Positions 17,779-27,189 of a DNA stretch of 38,159 nt are shown piece by piece. Position 1 is the first letter of the stretch. Each line of letters opens with the position of its first letter. This DNA is from Prevotellaceae bacterium (lineage in GTDB: Bacteria > Bacteroidota > Bacteroidia > Bacteroidales > Paludibacteraceae). A model generated the notes under the pieces. That model was given only the letters and a program-made list of their open reading frames with translations. It made no database searches and was not told the origin of the DNA. The position numbers and the translations under genes are program-made. The stretch is from the NCBI GenBank assembly GCA_031271005.1, contig JAISWT010000018.1, positions 1 to 38,159 on the forward strand. Direction: 5' to 3'.

Positions 17779-19920
17779 ATGGCTACATTAGAAAGAATCA
17801 GAAATTTGGGTCCCATTTTGGTAATCATTGTAGGTATTGCTTTGCTGGCATTTATAGTTGGCGACTTCCTTACTTCGGGCAGAACTTTTTTTGCGCAGTC
17901 GCAAAATGTTGTTACCACTATCGGTAAGGAAAAATTGCATTACAACGATTACAATGCGCTGCTTGAGCAACTTAAAAACGTCTACAAAATTCAGTCGGGC
18001 GCAAGCGACATAGACGCCCAGGCGATGAATAATATTCGCAACGTTGCGTGGCAAAGGATTCTCATCAAAACGCTGCTCAACGAGCAGGCAAGCAGAATAG
18101 GGCTGACGGTAACCGAGACGGAAATGTCTGACCATCTGGCTGGCAACAATCCGCACCCTCTCATTCAGCGCGAGCGTATCTTCATGGACGAATCGGGGCG
18201 TTTCACCCCTGTCGCCATACAAAACTTCATGAAGTTTTTGCAGGAACAGCCGCTCGATGCGCGAGAGCAGGCTATGCACAAACAATATCTGGACTATTGG
18301 AACTATATAGTTGAAACTGTCCGCGATAACGTTTTGCAGGAAAAATATTTTACCCTGCTTGGCAAGTCGGTAGTTATAAATAATTTGGAAGCAAACATAG
18401 CAGTTGACGCAGCAAAAACCGTTTCTGATGTAAATTATGTAGAACAACCATATTATGCCGTATCCGACTCGCTTGTGAAAGTTACGGACGCAGAAATCAA
18501 AGCATATTACGAAAAACATAAGCGCTGGTATAAAACAGGCGACAGCCGAAACTTGAATTACGTTGCGTTTGAGATAAAGCCCTCGCCCGAAGATTTTAAA
18601 GATACGGAAACACAAATCAACGAACTGGCTGGCGAATTTCGCACAACTGACGACATGGCAGGGCTAATAAATTCTGTTTCGGATATTTCCTACAACGACC
18701 GCAGCGTCTATTCGCAATCCACCGTTCCCGTTTATCTCAAAGAATTTGCTTTTAGCGGCAAAACAGGAGACATTACAGGACCCTTCTTCCACAATAACAC
18801 CTATACAATGGCGCGCATAATGGAAACAGGCATCAATACGCCTGACTCGGTACGCCTGCGACACATCTTCCTGCTGGGAGCTGACGCAGATAAACGCGCC
18901 GACAGCATAATGGACGTGATTATTGCAGGCGGAGACTTCAATGCACTTGCAAAGCAATATTCGGCAGTAAAACAAACTGCAAACATAGGTGGTGAAATAG
19001 GCTGGTTTACACAGGATATGTATGGAGGCATGATAACAAAAGAAATGGTTCTGGATGCTTTCAAAGGTAACACCGGCGACCTCACTTCTTACGACAACGA
19101 GCAGGGAACACAGATTATTCAGGCTTATGAGAAATCGCCGCCGCGCAAAAAAATACGTCTGGCAATACTCGAAAGCAAAGTTGAAGCAAGCAGCGAAACC
19201 AAAACCGCCATTTTCAATCAGGCGCGTCAGTTGCTTGTCGATACAAAAGGCAATGTTGCCCAGTTTGAAAACGCCGCAAAAAGCAAAAACTACATCGTGC
19301 GCAGCGCTGACGATGTCCTGAAAAACGCCCAGTCGATAGGCAACATAGAGCAGTCGCAACAAATTATACGCTGGGCTTTTGAAAACAAGAAGGGCAAAGT
19401 ATCCGACGAGGTTTTTGAATGTGCCAACCAATACGTTGTTGCAGCGATTACCGATGCCAACAATACGGGTTACCGCACGCTGGCTGCCGCTACCCCACGC
19501 ATCAAAACAGAACTGCTGCGTACACAAAAAAGCGCGTTAATGATAAAACAAATTGCCGAAAAGATGCAGCAAAACAGCGACCTGAGTATGCTCGCTGCCG
19601 CTTTGGGTACGGAAGTAAAGCAGGCAAAATCTGTAAATTTCGCAAATCCCACTTTTGGAGATGCCGCGATACAGGAACCCGCAGCAATCGGGAAAGTGTC
19701 GGCAATGAAACTGAACGAAATTTCTGCACCTGTTGCAGGCAATTCGGGGGTTTATGTGTTGCAGGTAACGAACCAAACCGACTCGGCAGCAACACTAACG
19801 GCTGAATCGTTCAGGCAACAGAAGGAAGCGATACACTCGTACTATATGCAGCAATTGATTATGCAAGACCTGATGAGCAGTACTAAAATTGACGATAACC
19901 GTCTGAAATTTTCAAATTAA
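17779..19920 (+). CDS. PpiD/SurA-type periplasmic peptidyl-prolyl isomerase, membrane-anchored
   Basis: The protein has 713 residues. The start MATLERIRN followed by one membrane segment (about 12-32, ending VGDFLTSG) is typical of Bacteroidota PpiD-like foldases. An SurA-N-like chaperone region follows (about 35-210). A parvulin-type rotamase domain lies at about 350-450, with RLRHIFLL, ADSIMDVIIAGGDFNALAKQYS and GGEIGWFTQDMYG. A second, degenerate rotamase-like region follows. By family, it sits in the inner membrane facing the periplasm and helps newly exported outer-membrane proteins fold. It stands alone, with its own promoter and a hairpin after the stop. Confidence 0.9.
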   Translation: MATLERIRNLGPILVIIVGIALLAFIVGDFLTSGRTFFAQSQNVVTTIGKEKLHYNDYNALLEQLKNVYKIQSGASDIDAQAMNNIRNVAWQRILIKTLLNEQASRIGLTVTETEMSDHLAGNNPHPLIQRERIFMDESGRFTPVAIQNFMKFLQEQPLDAREQAMHKQYLDYWNYIVETVRDNVLQEKYFTLLGKSVVINNLEANIAVDAAKTVSDVNYVEQPYYAVSDSLVKVTDAEIKAYYEKHKRWYKTGDSRNLNYVAFEIKPSPEDFKDTETQINELAGEFRTTDDMAGLINSVSDISYNDRSVYSQSTVPVYLKEFAFSGKTGDITGPFFHNNTYTMARIMETGINTPDSVRLRHIFLLGADADKRADSIMDVIIAGGDFNALAKQYSAVKQTANIGGEIGWFTQDMYGGMITKEMVLDAFKGNTGDLTSYDNEQGTQIIQAYEKSPPRKKIRLAILESKVEASSETKTAIFNQARQLLVDTKGNVAQFENAAKSKNYIVRSADDVLKNAQSIGNIEQSQQIIRWAFENKKGKVSDEVFECANQYVVAAITDANNTGYRTLAAATPRIKTELLRTQKSALMIKQIAEKMQQNSDLSMLAAALGTEVKQAKSVNFANPTFGDAAIQEPAAIGKVSAMKLNEISAPVAGNSGVYVLQVTNQTDSAATLTAESFRQQKEAIHSYYMQQLIMQDLMSSTKIDDNRLKFSN

Positions 19921-19922
19921 TT

Positions 19923-19947
19923 TAAAGCAAATTAAAAGTTTGCTTTA
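19923..19947 (+). terminator. Hairpin after the PpiD-like gene
   Basis: A 9-bp stem (TAAAGCAAA at 19923-19931, complement at 19939-19947) with a 7-nt loop is followed by TATCTTTTAG. It is probably a weak intrinsic terminator. Confidence 0.55.
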
Positions 19948-19974
19948 TATCTTTTAGTAAGGTTTTGCAAAAGC

Positions 19975-20010
19975 AACACATAACTATGTGATTGTTATAT
20001 GTTATGTGTT
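19975..20010. other. Second inverted repeat downstream of the PpiD-like gene
   Basis: Perfect 10-bp arms (AACACATAAC at 19975-19984, GTTATGTGTT at 20001-20010) enclose a 16-nt loop. There is no U-run. It could be a backup terminator hairpin or an operator before the lipoprotein gene. Confidence 0.4.
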
Positions 20011-20128
20011 TCATAATTTCATAATTAATATTTCATAATTAATTTAACTTTCACAAGTTCTATTTAAGCTGTTTTCAGAAGGTTTTTACAGGTTGTTAAT
20101 TTTTTAATAACAATTTAATTTTATTTTT

Positions 20129-20911
20129 ATGAAAAGAAAATTTTTCAAGTTGGCGATGAGTATGCTTTTCGGGTTGTTTCTTACTACAATCTTTGTTTCG
20201 TGTGTAAAAGAAGAAATCGATCCTCCGGATGATTTTACTCCGGATTTGATAGGCAAGTGGAACGTCAGTAATGCTGGGGCAGAGTATAGTAGTTTTGAGT
20301 TTACCAAAGATAAGATGTATATCATTCAGCAACGAGTGAGTTCTTTACAATCTGCTCCTGCAAACAGTATTTTAAAGTCTTCGAGTAGTGAACCGAATAC
20401 TGTTTACATTATTATTATCTTCGGAGATTATTCAACTCTATCTGCTGATGGTGGAGTATATAATCTTGATTTAGGTGATTTCGGATTAATAAAGATTACA
20501 ATATCAGAATCCGGAGCAACGGTTGAAGTTAATGGTGAAGTGTTTGACATCACAAGAGATGGTAATAGTGTAACCGGAAATCAGGCTAAAACCGAGTTAT
20601 TATGTCATGCATGGAATTGGTTAGAAAATGATGAATCGGGTATTCTTACATTTACACCAAACGGAACATATCTTACGTATTTGGAAGAGTATCCGGAATA
20701 TGCTGAATCAGGTACTTGGAAATGGTTAAATTCAAATAATATTGAGGTAACACATACTAATTATATTTATTCATGGGGAAGTGGAGGCGAACTCGAAGTA
20801 ACAGAAAAAATCGTAACTCAAAAGGTGAAAATTGTAGAACTTACCGAAACAGAATTGACAGCGTCATGGGAAGAAGATGATGAATCATATCTTATGAATT
20901 TAACTCGATAG
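20129..20911 (+). CDS. Lipoprotein with lipocalin-like domains
   Basis: The protein has 260 residues. The N-terminus is a lipoprotein signal ending FVSC, with C25 as the likely lipidated residue, followed by an acidic stretch EEIDPPDD. Two segments have the start of a lipocalin-like sheet: LIGKWNVS with FEFTKDKMYII near residue 50, and LLCHAWNWLEND with LTFTPNGTYLTY and SGTWKWLNSNNIEVT near residues 160-205. This suggests two tandem small beta-barrels. Such proteins are common cell-surface or periplasmic lipoproteins in Bacteroidota, with mostly unknown ligands. It sits alone between PpiD and the opposing cls gene. Confidence 0.7.
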   Translation: MKRKFFKLAMSMLFGLFLTTIFVSCVKEEIDPPDDFTPDLIGKWNVSNAGAEYSSFEFTKDKMYIIQQRVSSLQSAPANSILKSSSSEPNTVYIIIIFGDYSTLSADGGVYNLDLGDFGLIKITISESGATVEVNGEVFDITRDGNSVTGNQAKTELLCHAWNWLENDESGILTFTPNGTYLTYLEEYPEYAESGTWKWLNSNNIEVTHTNYIYSWGSGGELEVTEKIVTQKVKIVELTETELTASWEEDDESYLMNLTR

Positions 20912-21071
20912 CGATTTAAACAAGGGCTGACTTAGTGTTTATTGAGACCATCATGGGTAATTTAAAGTGTCCTTTATGACCGATACTGTTGAACGGATTG
21001 ATAGTTTCACGCGGAAAAAAGAGCAAAGACAAAAGACAATACGCAAATTTCTGAAAACCGACAACTGACAA

Positions 21072-22502
21072 CTAAAGCAGCGGGCTGAAGAGGCGTACCA
21101 AGGCTTCTTTTAGTTTTTGCCGGTTGCTTCGGGCAGTCCAAGTTTCGAGCGTAAGTTCTTCGCATTGCTTTAAATCTCTAATAAACAGCGATTTGAGATA
21201 TTCGGCAGTTGCCGTTTCGTAAATAACAACATTTGCCTCAAAATTTTGTGTAAAACTCCGCTCATCAATATTTGCCGAACCTACAATGGAAATATTATCG
21301 TCTATCACAGTTGCTTTGCTGTGCAAAAATCCGTCTTTATACCGAAAAACACGCACGCCCGCTTCCAGCAGTCGTCCCAAAAAACTGTACGTTCCAATGT
21401 GCGTGAACGCGGTATCAGACTTTTGCGGTATCATCAACCGCACATCTACGCCGCTAAGCGCAGCCATTTGGACACAGGAATTAATCGTTTCGGGCGGCAC
21501 AAAATAGGGTGTTTGAATAAAAATGTACTTCTGTGCATTCATTATAGCATGAGAGAACGCCTGCGAAATGGTTTGCCAGTCAGTATCGGGTCCACAGGCA
21601 ACAACCTGAATCAGATTTTTTTTCGCGAAAATTTCAGGCTCAGGAAAATATTTTGTGTCGTCAATAAATTTCGAGTCCACAAAATACCAGTCTGCAAGAA
21701 ACAACATTTGCAATCCGTGAACCACCGAGCCTTCGAGCCTCACCAGAGTATCTCGCCACTGCCCCAAGCGGTTGCCATAAATGTAGCGGTCGGCAACATT
21801 CAGCCCGCCTGTGAAGCCAATTTTTCCATCAATAATGATTATTTTTCGATGATTACGGTAGTTAATTTTGCTGCGCGAAAGGCGAATGCGAAGCGGCAAA
21901 AAAGGCTTTACATAAACGCCCGCATCGCGTAGCGATTTCAGGTATTTTCTCGAAAAAGTAAGCGCCAAACTGCCCCAATAATCGTAAATCATACGCACAC
22001 GCACGCCTTCCTGCGATTTTTTTATCAGCAGTTCGCGCAACTGATTGGAAATCCTGTCATCTGCAAAAATGAAAAATTCAATGTGAATATGATTTTTTGC
22101 CTTCCGTATTGCCTCAAAAATGGACTCAAACGAACTCTCGCCACTGGAAAGCGCCTCTATTTTATTAGCCCCGTAAGCGGGCGAATTGCCGTTGTTGTAC
22201 AGCAACCGACTGAGTTTAATGCTCGAAATGTCCATCTCGTAATTAGAAGGTTGTTCCAAAGCGGGCGAGGCAATCGGCTGGCGCGGCACGTTGCGAATAC
22301 TTTTGCGCTGAATCAGATGATTTTTAGGCATATTCATCCCGAAAATAAGGTAAAGCAAAAGACCCGCATAAGGCACAAAAATCATCATCAGCAACCACGA
22401 CAGCGAGCGTACAGGATTGCGATTTTCGAGCAACATCACAAATATTGCACTGATTATCAGAACAATATACAAAGACTCAAATATGACGGAAATGACATAC
22501 AT
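21072..22502 (-). CDS. cls: Cardiolipin synthase
   Basis: The protein has 476 residues from the ATG at 22500-22502. A TTG further upstream (22521-22523) is rejected because it lies inside the TATTTTTG promoter element. Two membrane helices (about 5-55) carry the NPVRSLSWLL and YAGLLLYLIFG sequences typical of Cls. Two phospholipase D HKD motifs follow: HRKIIIIDGKIGFTGG near residue 215 and HSKATVIDDNISIVGS near residue 395. By family, it condenses two phosphatidylglycerols, or an equivalent pair, to cardiolipin at the inner membrane. The gene is single and opposite in strand to its neighbours. Confidence 0.94.
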   Translation of the reverse strand: MYVISVIFESLYIVLIISAIFVMLLENRNPVRSLSWLLMMIFVPYAGLLLYLIFGMNMPKNHLIQRKSIRNVPRQPIASPALEQPSNYEMDISSIKLSRLLYNNGNSPAYGANKIEALSSGESSFESIFEAIRKAKNHIHIEFFIFADDRISNQLRELLIKKSQEGVRVRMIYDYWGSLALTFSRKYLKSLRDAGVYVKPFLPLRIRLSRSKINYRNHRKIIIIDGKIGFTGGLNVADRYIYGNRLGQWRDTLVRLEGSVVHGLQMLFLADWYFVDSKFIDDTKYFPEPEIFAKKNLIQVVACGPDTDWQTISQAFSHAIMNAQKYIFIQTPYFVPPETINSCVQMAALSGVDVRLMIPQKSDTAFTHIGTYSFLGRLLEAGVRVFRYKDGFLHSKATVIDDNISIVGSANIDERSFTQNFEANVVIYETATAEYLKSLFIRDLKQCEELTLETWTARSNRQKLKEALVRLFSPLL

Positions 22503-22520
22503 TGCTTTTTTTATAATATG

Positions 22521-22551
22521 CAAAAATAATAATTTTTTGTTTAATATCCAA
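22521..22551 (-). promoter_or_regulatory. cls: Promoter of cls
   Basis: Read on the - strand, TTG (22549-22551) and TATTTTTG (22521-22528) are separated by 20 bp, the standard Bacteroidota spacing. Transcription would start about 10 nt before the ATG at 22502, which supports that start codon. Confidence 0.6.
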
Positions 22552-22601
22552 TGCTTATAAAATGATACGACCGGATAACAACCGTATAACTTTTTTATCG
22601 G

Positions 22602-22635
22602 TTTGTGTATAATTGAATATTTTATGCTAATTTTG
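22602..22635 (+). promoter_or_regulatory. Promoter of the DUF2461 gene
   Basis: TTTG (22602-22605) and TAATTTTG (22628-22635) have a 22-bp spacer. The leader would be about 90 nt and contains a perfect 14-bp palindrome TATTTTATAAAATA at 22714-22727. Confidence 0.5.
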
Positions 22636-22733
22636 TAAAAAACTTGTTGTTAAATTTGGAAGTTATATTGAAAAAAAAATAAAACAAAGATTATCAACAT
22701 GTTACAATAATATTATTTTATAAAATAAACATA

Positions 22734-23411
22734 ATGAATATTGATAATTTGTTTTCGTTTCTTTCAGCGCTGAAAATCAACAATAACCGCGAATGGTTTA
22801 ACGCCCGCAAAGACAGTTATGTGGCGCTGAGAGATGATTTTGTGCAGTTCAGTCAAAATTTGATTGAGCAAATCGGCAAATTCGATGCGAGCGTAAACGG
22901 ATTGCTGCCCAAGGATTGCATTTTTCGCATTTACCGTGATACGCGCTTTTCCTACGATAAAACGCCCTACAAGACGCATTTCGGAGTCTTCATTGCTGCC
23001 AAAGGCGGACGCAAAAGCGAACACGGCGGCTATTATCTGCATCTTGCACCTGAAGGCTCTTTCTTGTCGGCAGGAGTGTGGATGCCAAACCCGAAATTAC
23101 TTAAACTCCTGAAAATGAGCATATTCGAAAATATTGATGAATGGAATCAAACTATTTCCAACGCGCAATTCAAACAAGTATTCAATGACGGCTGGTACGA
23201 AGAAGGTATGTTAAAAACTGTTCCGCGCGAATTTCCAAAAGATTCTGAAATTGCTTATTTTTTGAAACTGAAACATTTTCTTGTGAGCAAAAATTTTTCT
23301 GAAAAAGAACTGCAATCACCTGATTTTATGAATATTGCAATAGAAACTGCAAAAGCGGGCTATCCTCTGAACAGGTTTCTGAATTTTACCGTTGATGAAG
23401 CGGGATTTTAA
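22734..23411 (+). CDS. DUF2461 (TIGR02453) family protein
   Basis: The protein has 225 residues, the usual length. The family entry motif is clear: FLSALKINNNREWFNARK at residues 9-26, then FRIYRDTRFSYDKTPYKTHFG and GGYYLHLAPEGSFLSAGVWMP. The family is widespread in Bacteroidota and other bacteria. Its biochemical role is unknown to me. There is no signal peptide, so it is cytoplasmic. It has its own promoter, and its stop is directly followed by a long heptamer array. Confidence 0.9.
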   Translation: MNIDNLFSFLSALKINNNREWFNARKDSYVALRDDFVQFSQNLIEQIGKFDASVNGLLPKDCIFRIYRDTRFSYDKTPYKTHFGVFIAAKGGRKSEHGGYYLHLAPEGSFLSAGVWMPNPKLLKLLKMSIFENIDEWNQTISNAQFKQVFNDGWYEEGMLKTVPREFPKDSEIAYFLKLKHFLVSKNFSEKELQSPDFMNIAIETAKAGYPLNRFLNFTVDEAGF

Positions 23412-23495
23412 TGAATAGTGAATAGTGAATAATGAATAGTGAATAGTGAATAGTGAATAATGAATAGTGAATAGTGAATAGTGAATAGTGAATAA
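23412..23495. repeat. Heptanucleotide array, 12 units of TGAATAG/TGAATAA
   Basis: Twelve uninterrupted 7-bp units begin right at the DUF2461 stop codon. Nine are TGAATAG and three are TGAATAA. This is the longest array in the window. It creates a spurious repeated reading frame (IHYSLFT-type) on the - strand. Confidence 0.95.
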
Positions 23496-23829
23496 TTAAT
23501 GGAATATTGTGAACTTTGTGCAACCTCCCGCTTTGGCGGGACAAGCCTTGTGCCCTTTGTGAATTTCTTTGTGCTCTTTGTGGTGAAAAAATTAACCACA
23601 AAAGGGCACGAAGACGGGCATTTCAACCCGTGATTCGCATAATTAATAATGAATAATTAGTACTGTTGCGACAATTTTTTTTAAAAAATATTATATAATT
23701 AATTGATATATAGCAACATACAAGCATTTTTTTATTTTACAGTTTGAATTGAAAAATTTTACAAATAATTGTTCGCTATTCACTATTATGTAAATAATTG
23801 AATATCAAATAAATAAGAAATAAAAACAG
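23496..23829. repeat. Spacer with a CACAAAG-type palindromic element
   Basis: A small hairpin TCCCGC-TTTG-GCGGGA lies at 23526-23541. A 21-bp-period imperfect direct repeat follows (TTGTGCCCTTTGTG at about 23549 and TTGTGCTCTTTGTG at about 23570). Then a long hairpin pairs GTGCTCTTTGTGGT (23571-23584) with ACCACAAAAGGGCAC (23595-23609), with one bulge and one wobble. This looks like a small non-autonomous interspersed element. The rest, to the MBL gene, is AT-rich and ends in a leader (23797-23829) that is repeated at 35085-35117. Confidence 0.6.
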
Positions 23830-24669
23830 ATGAAAATCAGCAAAATAGAGGCGGGCGACTTTTACTGCGACGGCGGGGCAGTGTTTGGCGTTGTGCCTAA
23901 GCGCGTGTGGCAAAAACGCTACCCGTGCAATGACGATAACTTCTGCAAAATGTCAATGCGTTGCCTGCTTATCGACACGGGCAAGCGGCTCGTGATGGTT
24001 GATACGGGCGCGGGGACAAAGCATTTGGAATATCTTAAATACTACAATATCAACAAGTCCTGCAATTTTGAGGAAGAATTGAATGCGTTAGGTTACAGTT
24101 GCGATGACCTTACCGATGTGGTGCAGACGCACTTGCATTTTGACCATTGCGGAGGCGGAACGTATTTTGCCGACAAAGCGCGAACAGTGATAAAACCGAC
24201 CTTTCCCAATGCCACTTTTTGGCTTAGTAAAGCGCAGTGGGACAATTATTTACACCCCAATGTGCGCGAAGCAGATTCTTTTTTCCCCGAAAACATGCAG
24301 CCCTTGATGGAAATGAAACGTATTCGGTTGATTGACAGCGCTTTCGCGCTCTGTCCAGAGATTGAATTGCGGCTGTTTGACGGACATTCGCGCGGGCAAA
24401 TAGCGCCTTACATCACTTACGGCGACAAAACGGTTGTGTTTTGCGGAGATGTAATTCCCCTGTCTGCCAACATTCCGATTGCGTGGGTTTCGGCTTTCGA
24501 TTGCTATCCGGTAACTTCGATGATTGATAAGGAGCAGTTGCTTGAAGAGGCTGCCGAACATCAACAAATACTTGTATTTCAGCACGATGCGTATACCGAA
24601 TGTGGCAAAGTAAGCAAAATTAACGGACGGATAAAATTAACGGAAAGTTTTAAGATTTCGGAAATTTAA
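23830..24669 (+). CDS. MBL-fold metallo-hydrolase
   Basis: The protein has 279 residues and no signal peptide. The metallo-beta-lactamase fold signature is complete: H101-x-H103-x-D105-H106 in THLHFDHCGGG, H186 in DGHSRGQ, D207 in FCGDVIPL and H252 in VFQHDAYTE. This gives a two-metal site. The layout fits the lactonase-like/general MBL hydrolase group rather than true beta-lactamases or RNases, but the substrate cannot be named. The ATG has the AAACAGATGAAA context. Its TAA overlaps the stop of the opposing permease gene in a TTAA palindrome. Confidence 0.9.
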   Translation: MKISKIEAGDFYCDGGAVFGVVPKRVWQKRYPCNDDNFCKMSMRCLLIDTGKRLVMVDTGAGTKHLEYLKYYNINKSCNFEEELNALGYSCDDLTDVVQTHLHFDHCGGGTYFADKARTVIKPTFPNATFWLSKAQWDNYLHPNVREADSFFPENMQPLMEMKRIRLIDSAFALCPEIELRLFDGHSRGQIAPYITYGDKTVVFCGDVIPLSANIPIAWVSAFDCYPVTSMIDKEQLLEEAAEHQQILVFQHDAYTECGKVSKINGRIKLTESFKISEI

Positions 24670-25931
24670 TGTTTCATATCCCGTTTCACATTTTTTGCGA
24701 ATGTTGCAGGATACAATGCCGAGCAAAATCCTATCGTAATCACAGTAGCAAAAACCAGAACAATATGCGAAAACCGCACAACAACGGGGTAAGAATCAAC
24801 AACAGCCCCTTCGCCTATCGTTAGCAGCCCGAAATGCTGCTGCACAAGGCACAGCGCCGCACCGACAATTATCCCAACAGCAGCCCCAACAACAGCAATC
24901 AGCCAGCCTTCAAACAAAAAGATGTACCTGATAAGCGTTTCGTTTGCGCCCATACTTTTAAGTGTCTGAATATCATCGCTTTTGTCAATAATCAACATGG
25001 AAAGCGAACTGATAATATTAAAACTGGCAATCAGCACAATAAAACATAAAATACAAAATGCAATCCATCTCTCTACGTTCAAGATTCGGAAATAACTTTC
25101 CTGCTGCTCGATGCGGTTTTTCACCACAAAATCTTCACCTAATACGCTTTTAATCTGCGATTTAACTTTGTTAATGCTGACATTTGGTTTAAGTTGAATT
25201 TCTACGGCAGACACCGCCGTGCTGTCCACTTCAAAGAGCGAGCGAGCCAAAGGCAGCGAAATTATCGTGTAATTATCGTCATATTGCGCCTGACTGACTT
25301 TAAAGATGCCTGCTACAAAAGTTTTCACCGTGTTGAAACTCTTGTCCGGGCGAAGCATGTTCACGCGCTCGCTTCGTTTGGGAGCATAAATATCGAGCGG
25401 CATAAAGTAGTACGGATTAATGCGAAGCATAGCCGCCACGCCAAGCCCTGTTACCGAATTTTCAAAAGCGCCGTCAGAGAGCGAAAATTCGCCATCGTAC
25501 ATAATATTGTCAATCTGTATCATCGCCTCAAAGCGCGGCGAAACGCCCTTGACAATTGACGGCATTTGCTTGTCGCCGTAGCGCAACAAAGCGTTGTCCT
25601 GCACAACCTCAGTATACTCCGCAACCTCCTGAAAACTTATAACCCGCTGAATTTTTGCGTCCGTGAAGTCGAAAAATTTCCCCTTCGCAGGACCGATTTT
25701 CAGGTCGGGGTCAAAGGTAGAATAAAGCGAGCCTACAAGCGCCTCAAAACCGTTGAAAATTGACAAAACACAAACCAACGCCGCACTAACCACCATCACG
25801 CCAGCCGCCGAAATGCCTGAAATTATGTTGATTACGTTATGCGTCTTTTTTGAAAACAAATATCTTCGCGCTACAAAAAATGCAAATTTGAGATTGATTT
25901 TTTGACCGATACTATCGTCAGATTCTGTCAT
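24666..25931 (-). CDS. LolC/LolE-type ABC transporter permease
   Basis: The protein has 421 residues from the ATG at 25929-25931. A GTG further upstream (25964) lies at a heptamer array and is less likely. The start FAFFVARRYLFSKKTHNVINIISGIS and the GFE motif near residue 60 mark the lipoprotein-releasing permease family. One membrane helix is followed by a periplasmic MacB-like domain (about 60-255), then three helices, with the second motif IDKSDDIQTLKSMGA and FLFEGWLIAVVGAAVGIIVG in the FtsX-like part. By family, it works with a LolD ATPase to extract outer-membrane lipoproteins from the inner membrane. No ATPase gene is adjacent, which is common in Bacteroidota. Confidence 0.9.
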   Translation of the reverse strand: MTESDDSIGQKINLKFAFFVARRYLFSKKTHNVINIISGISAAGVMVVSAALVCVLSIFNGFEALVGSLYSTFDPDLKIGPAKGKFFDFTDAKIQRVISFQEVAEYTEVVQDNALLRYGDKQMPSIVKGVSPRFEAMIQIDNIMYDGEFSLSDGAFENSVTGLGVAAMLRINPYYFMPLDIYAPKRSERVNMLRPDKSFNTVKTFVAGIFKVSQAQYDDNYTIISLPLARSLFEVDSTAVSAVEIQLKPNVSINKVKSQIKSVLGEDFVVKNRIEQQESYFRILNVERWIAFCILCFIVLIASFNIISSLSMLIIDKSDDIQTLKSMGANETLIRYIFLFEGWLIAVVGAAVGIIVGAALCLVQQHFGLLTIGEGAVVDSYPVVVRFSHIVLVFATVITIGFCSALYPATFAKNVKRDMKH

Positions 25932-26280
25932 GTTGCTGTTTCTCTTTTGAATAGTGATATTCACTAATTACTAATTACTAATTGCTAATTGCTAATTGCT
26001 AATTGCTAAAAACACTTCGGTGCAAAAATAATATTTTTTTTCGGCGTATGTATCATAATTTTTGATTTTTATAATCTTTATAAATAACTTTAAAATATAT
26101 TAAATTCACATATTAAATTAAAAATCAAGCAGTTATAATATTTAAGAATAGGAAAAATTATTCCATTAAATAAAATTTTATTAATTTTTAAACAAATCCA
26201 AACATTTTCCGTAATTTTGTCGTTCTGTGATTTTTTCATAAGAAATAATTTGTTTTTTTAAATTGAATATTTATTTACAA
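25932..26280. other. Spacer with heptamer array and a -7 promoter element
   Basis: It holds six 7-bp units at 25964-26005 (two CTAATTA, then four CTAATTG). The rest is very AT-rich sequence. A + strand TAATTTTG at 26212-26219 is a plausible -7 element for the nucleotidyltransferase gene, but no TTG lies at the right distance. Confidence 0.6.
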
Positions 26281-27189
26281 ATGAAACCCACATTAATTGT
26301 ACTTGCTGCCGGTATGGGCAGTCGATATGGCGGGCTGAAGCAACTTGACGGGCTTGGACCCAATGGCGAAACGATTATGGACTATTCCATTTTTGACGCT
26401 ATCAGAGCGGGTTTTGGCAAAGCAGTGTTCGTTATTCGCCACAGTTTTGCCAAAGATTTTAAAACAAAAATTACCGACAAATACCAAAACTTGATTGACG
26501 TAGAGATTGTATTTCAAGAAGTTACGGAAGTCCCCGAACACAGTAACTACAATCCTGCGCGGGAGAAGCCCTGGGGTACTAACCATGCCGTTTTGATGGG
26601 CAAAGAAGTGGTTAGAGAACCCTTTGCGGTGATTAATGCTGATGATTTCTACGGGCAGGAGTCGTTTGAGGCGCTTGCCGATTTTTTGCGTAGCGTAGCA
26701 GGGCAGCAAAATGCCTATTGCATGGTTGCTTATCGCCTGAGCAATACACTCAGCGAAAGTGGCACAGTAAGTCGCGGCGTATGTACGGTCAGCGATGACG
26801 GCTACTTGCAGCGCATAGTTGAGCGCACAGCGATTGAGGAAAAGAGAGGCACAATTATTTATACAGAGCAGCAAGGTGCAGAGGTTGAACTTGCGCCCGA
26901 AACGCCCGTTTCAATGAATATGTGGGGATTTACGCCCGATTATTTTGACTATTCATGGCAATTTTTCAAAGAATTTTTGAAGGCAGACGGCGACAAACTC
27001 AAATCGGAATTTTATATCCCCTTCGCGGTCAACAAGTTGATTACTGACAGGACAGCGACCTGCAAAGCGCTGAAAACATCATCAAAGTGGTTCGGAGTAA
27101 CATACGCCGAAGACCGTCCGCAAGTAATATCAAATATCAACAGCCTGATAAAAGACGGTCTCTATCCGGAAAAACTGTTTAATGGGTAA
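26281..27189 (+). CDS. Sugar-phosphate nucleotidyltransferase-like protein
   Basis: I chose the ATG at 26281, giving 302 residues. A TTG at 26263 in an AT-rich leader is less likely. The NTP-transferase signature LAAGMGSRYGGLKQL is at residues 8-22. The metal-binding DD is in AVINADDFYG near residue 122. Next comes YRLSNTLSESGTVSRGVC, typical of the substrate domain. The fold is that of GlmU/RfbA-like enzymes, which couple NTP with a sugar phosphate to make an NDP-sugar. The sugar cannot be told. Enzymes of this type are common in Bacteroidota as stand-alone genes. No glycan cluster is next to it. Confidence 0.82.
   Translation: MKPTLIVLAAGMGSRYGGLKQLDGLGPNGETIMDYSIFDAIRAGFGKAVFVIRHSFAKDFKTKITDKYQNLIDVEIVFQEVTEVPEHSNYNPAREKPWGTNHAVLMGKEVVREPFAVINADDFYGQESFEALADFLRSVAGQQNAYCMVAYRLSNTLSESGTVSRGVCTVSDDGYLQRIVERTAIEEKRGTIIYTEQQGAEVELAPETPVSMNMWGFTPDYFDYSWQFFKEFLKADGDKLKSEFYIPFAVNKLITDRTATCKALKTSSKWFGVTYAEDRPQVISNINSLIKDGLYPEKLFNG

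Noticed and set aside
17788-19527. Long - strand open frames (275 and 287 codons) opposite the PpiD-like gene
   Set aside because: They are shadows of a well-supported coding frame with clear rotamase motifs; the antisense products are Cys/Phe-rich with no domain pattern.
22503-22523. TTG start for cardiolipin synthase
   Set aside because: The TTG is part of a well-spaced TATTTTTG promoter element, so it would lie upstream of the transcript start; the ATG at 22502 fits better.
23386-23626. - strand reading frames with repeated IHYSLFT peptides
   Set aside because: They are translations of the TGAATAG heptamer array in two frames, have no start signals and lie beside real genes.
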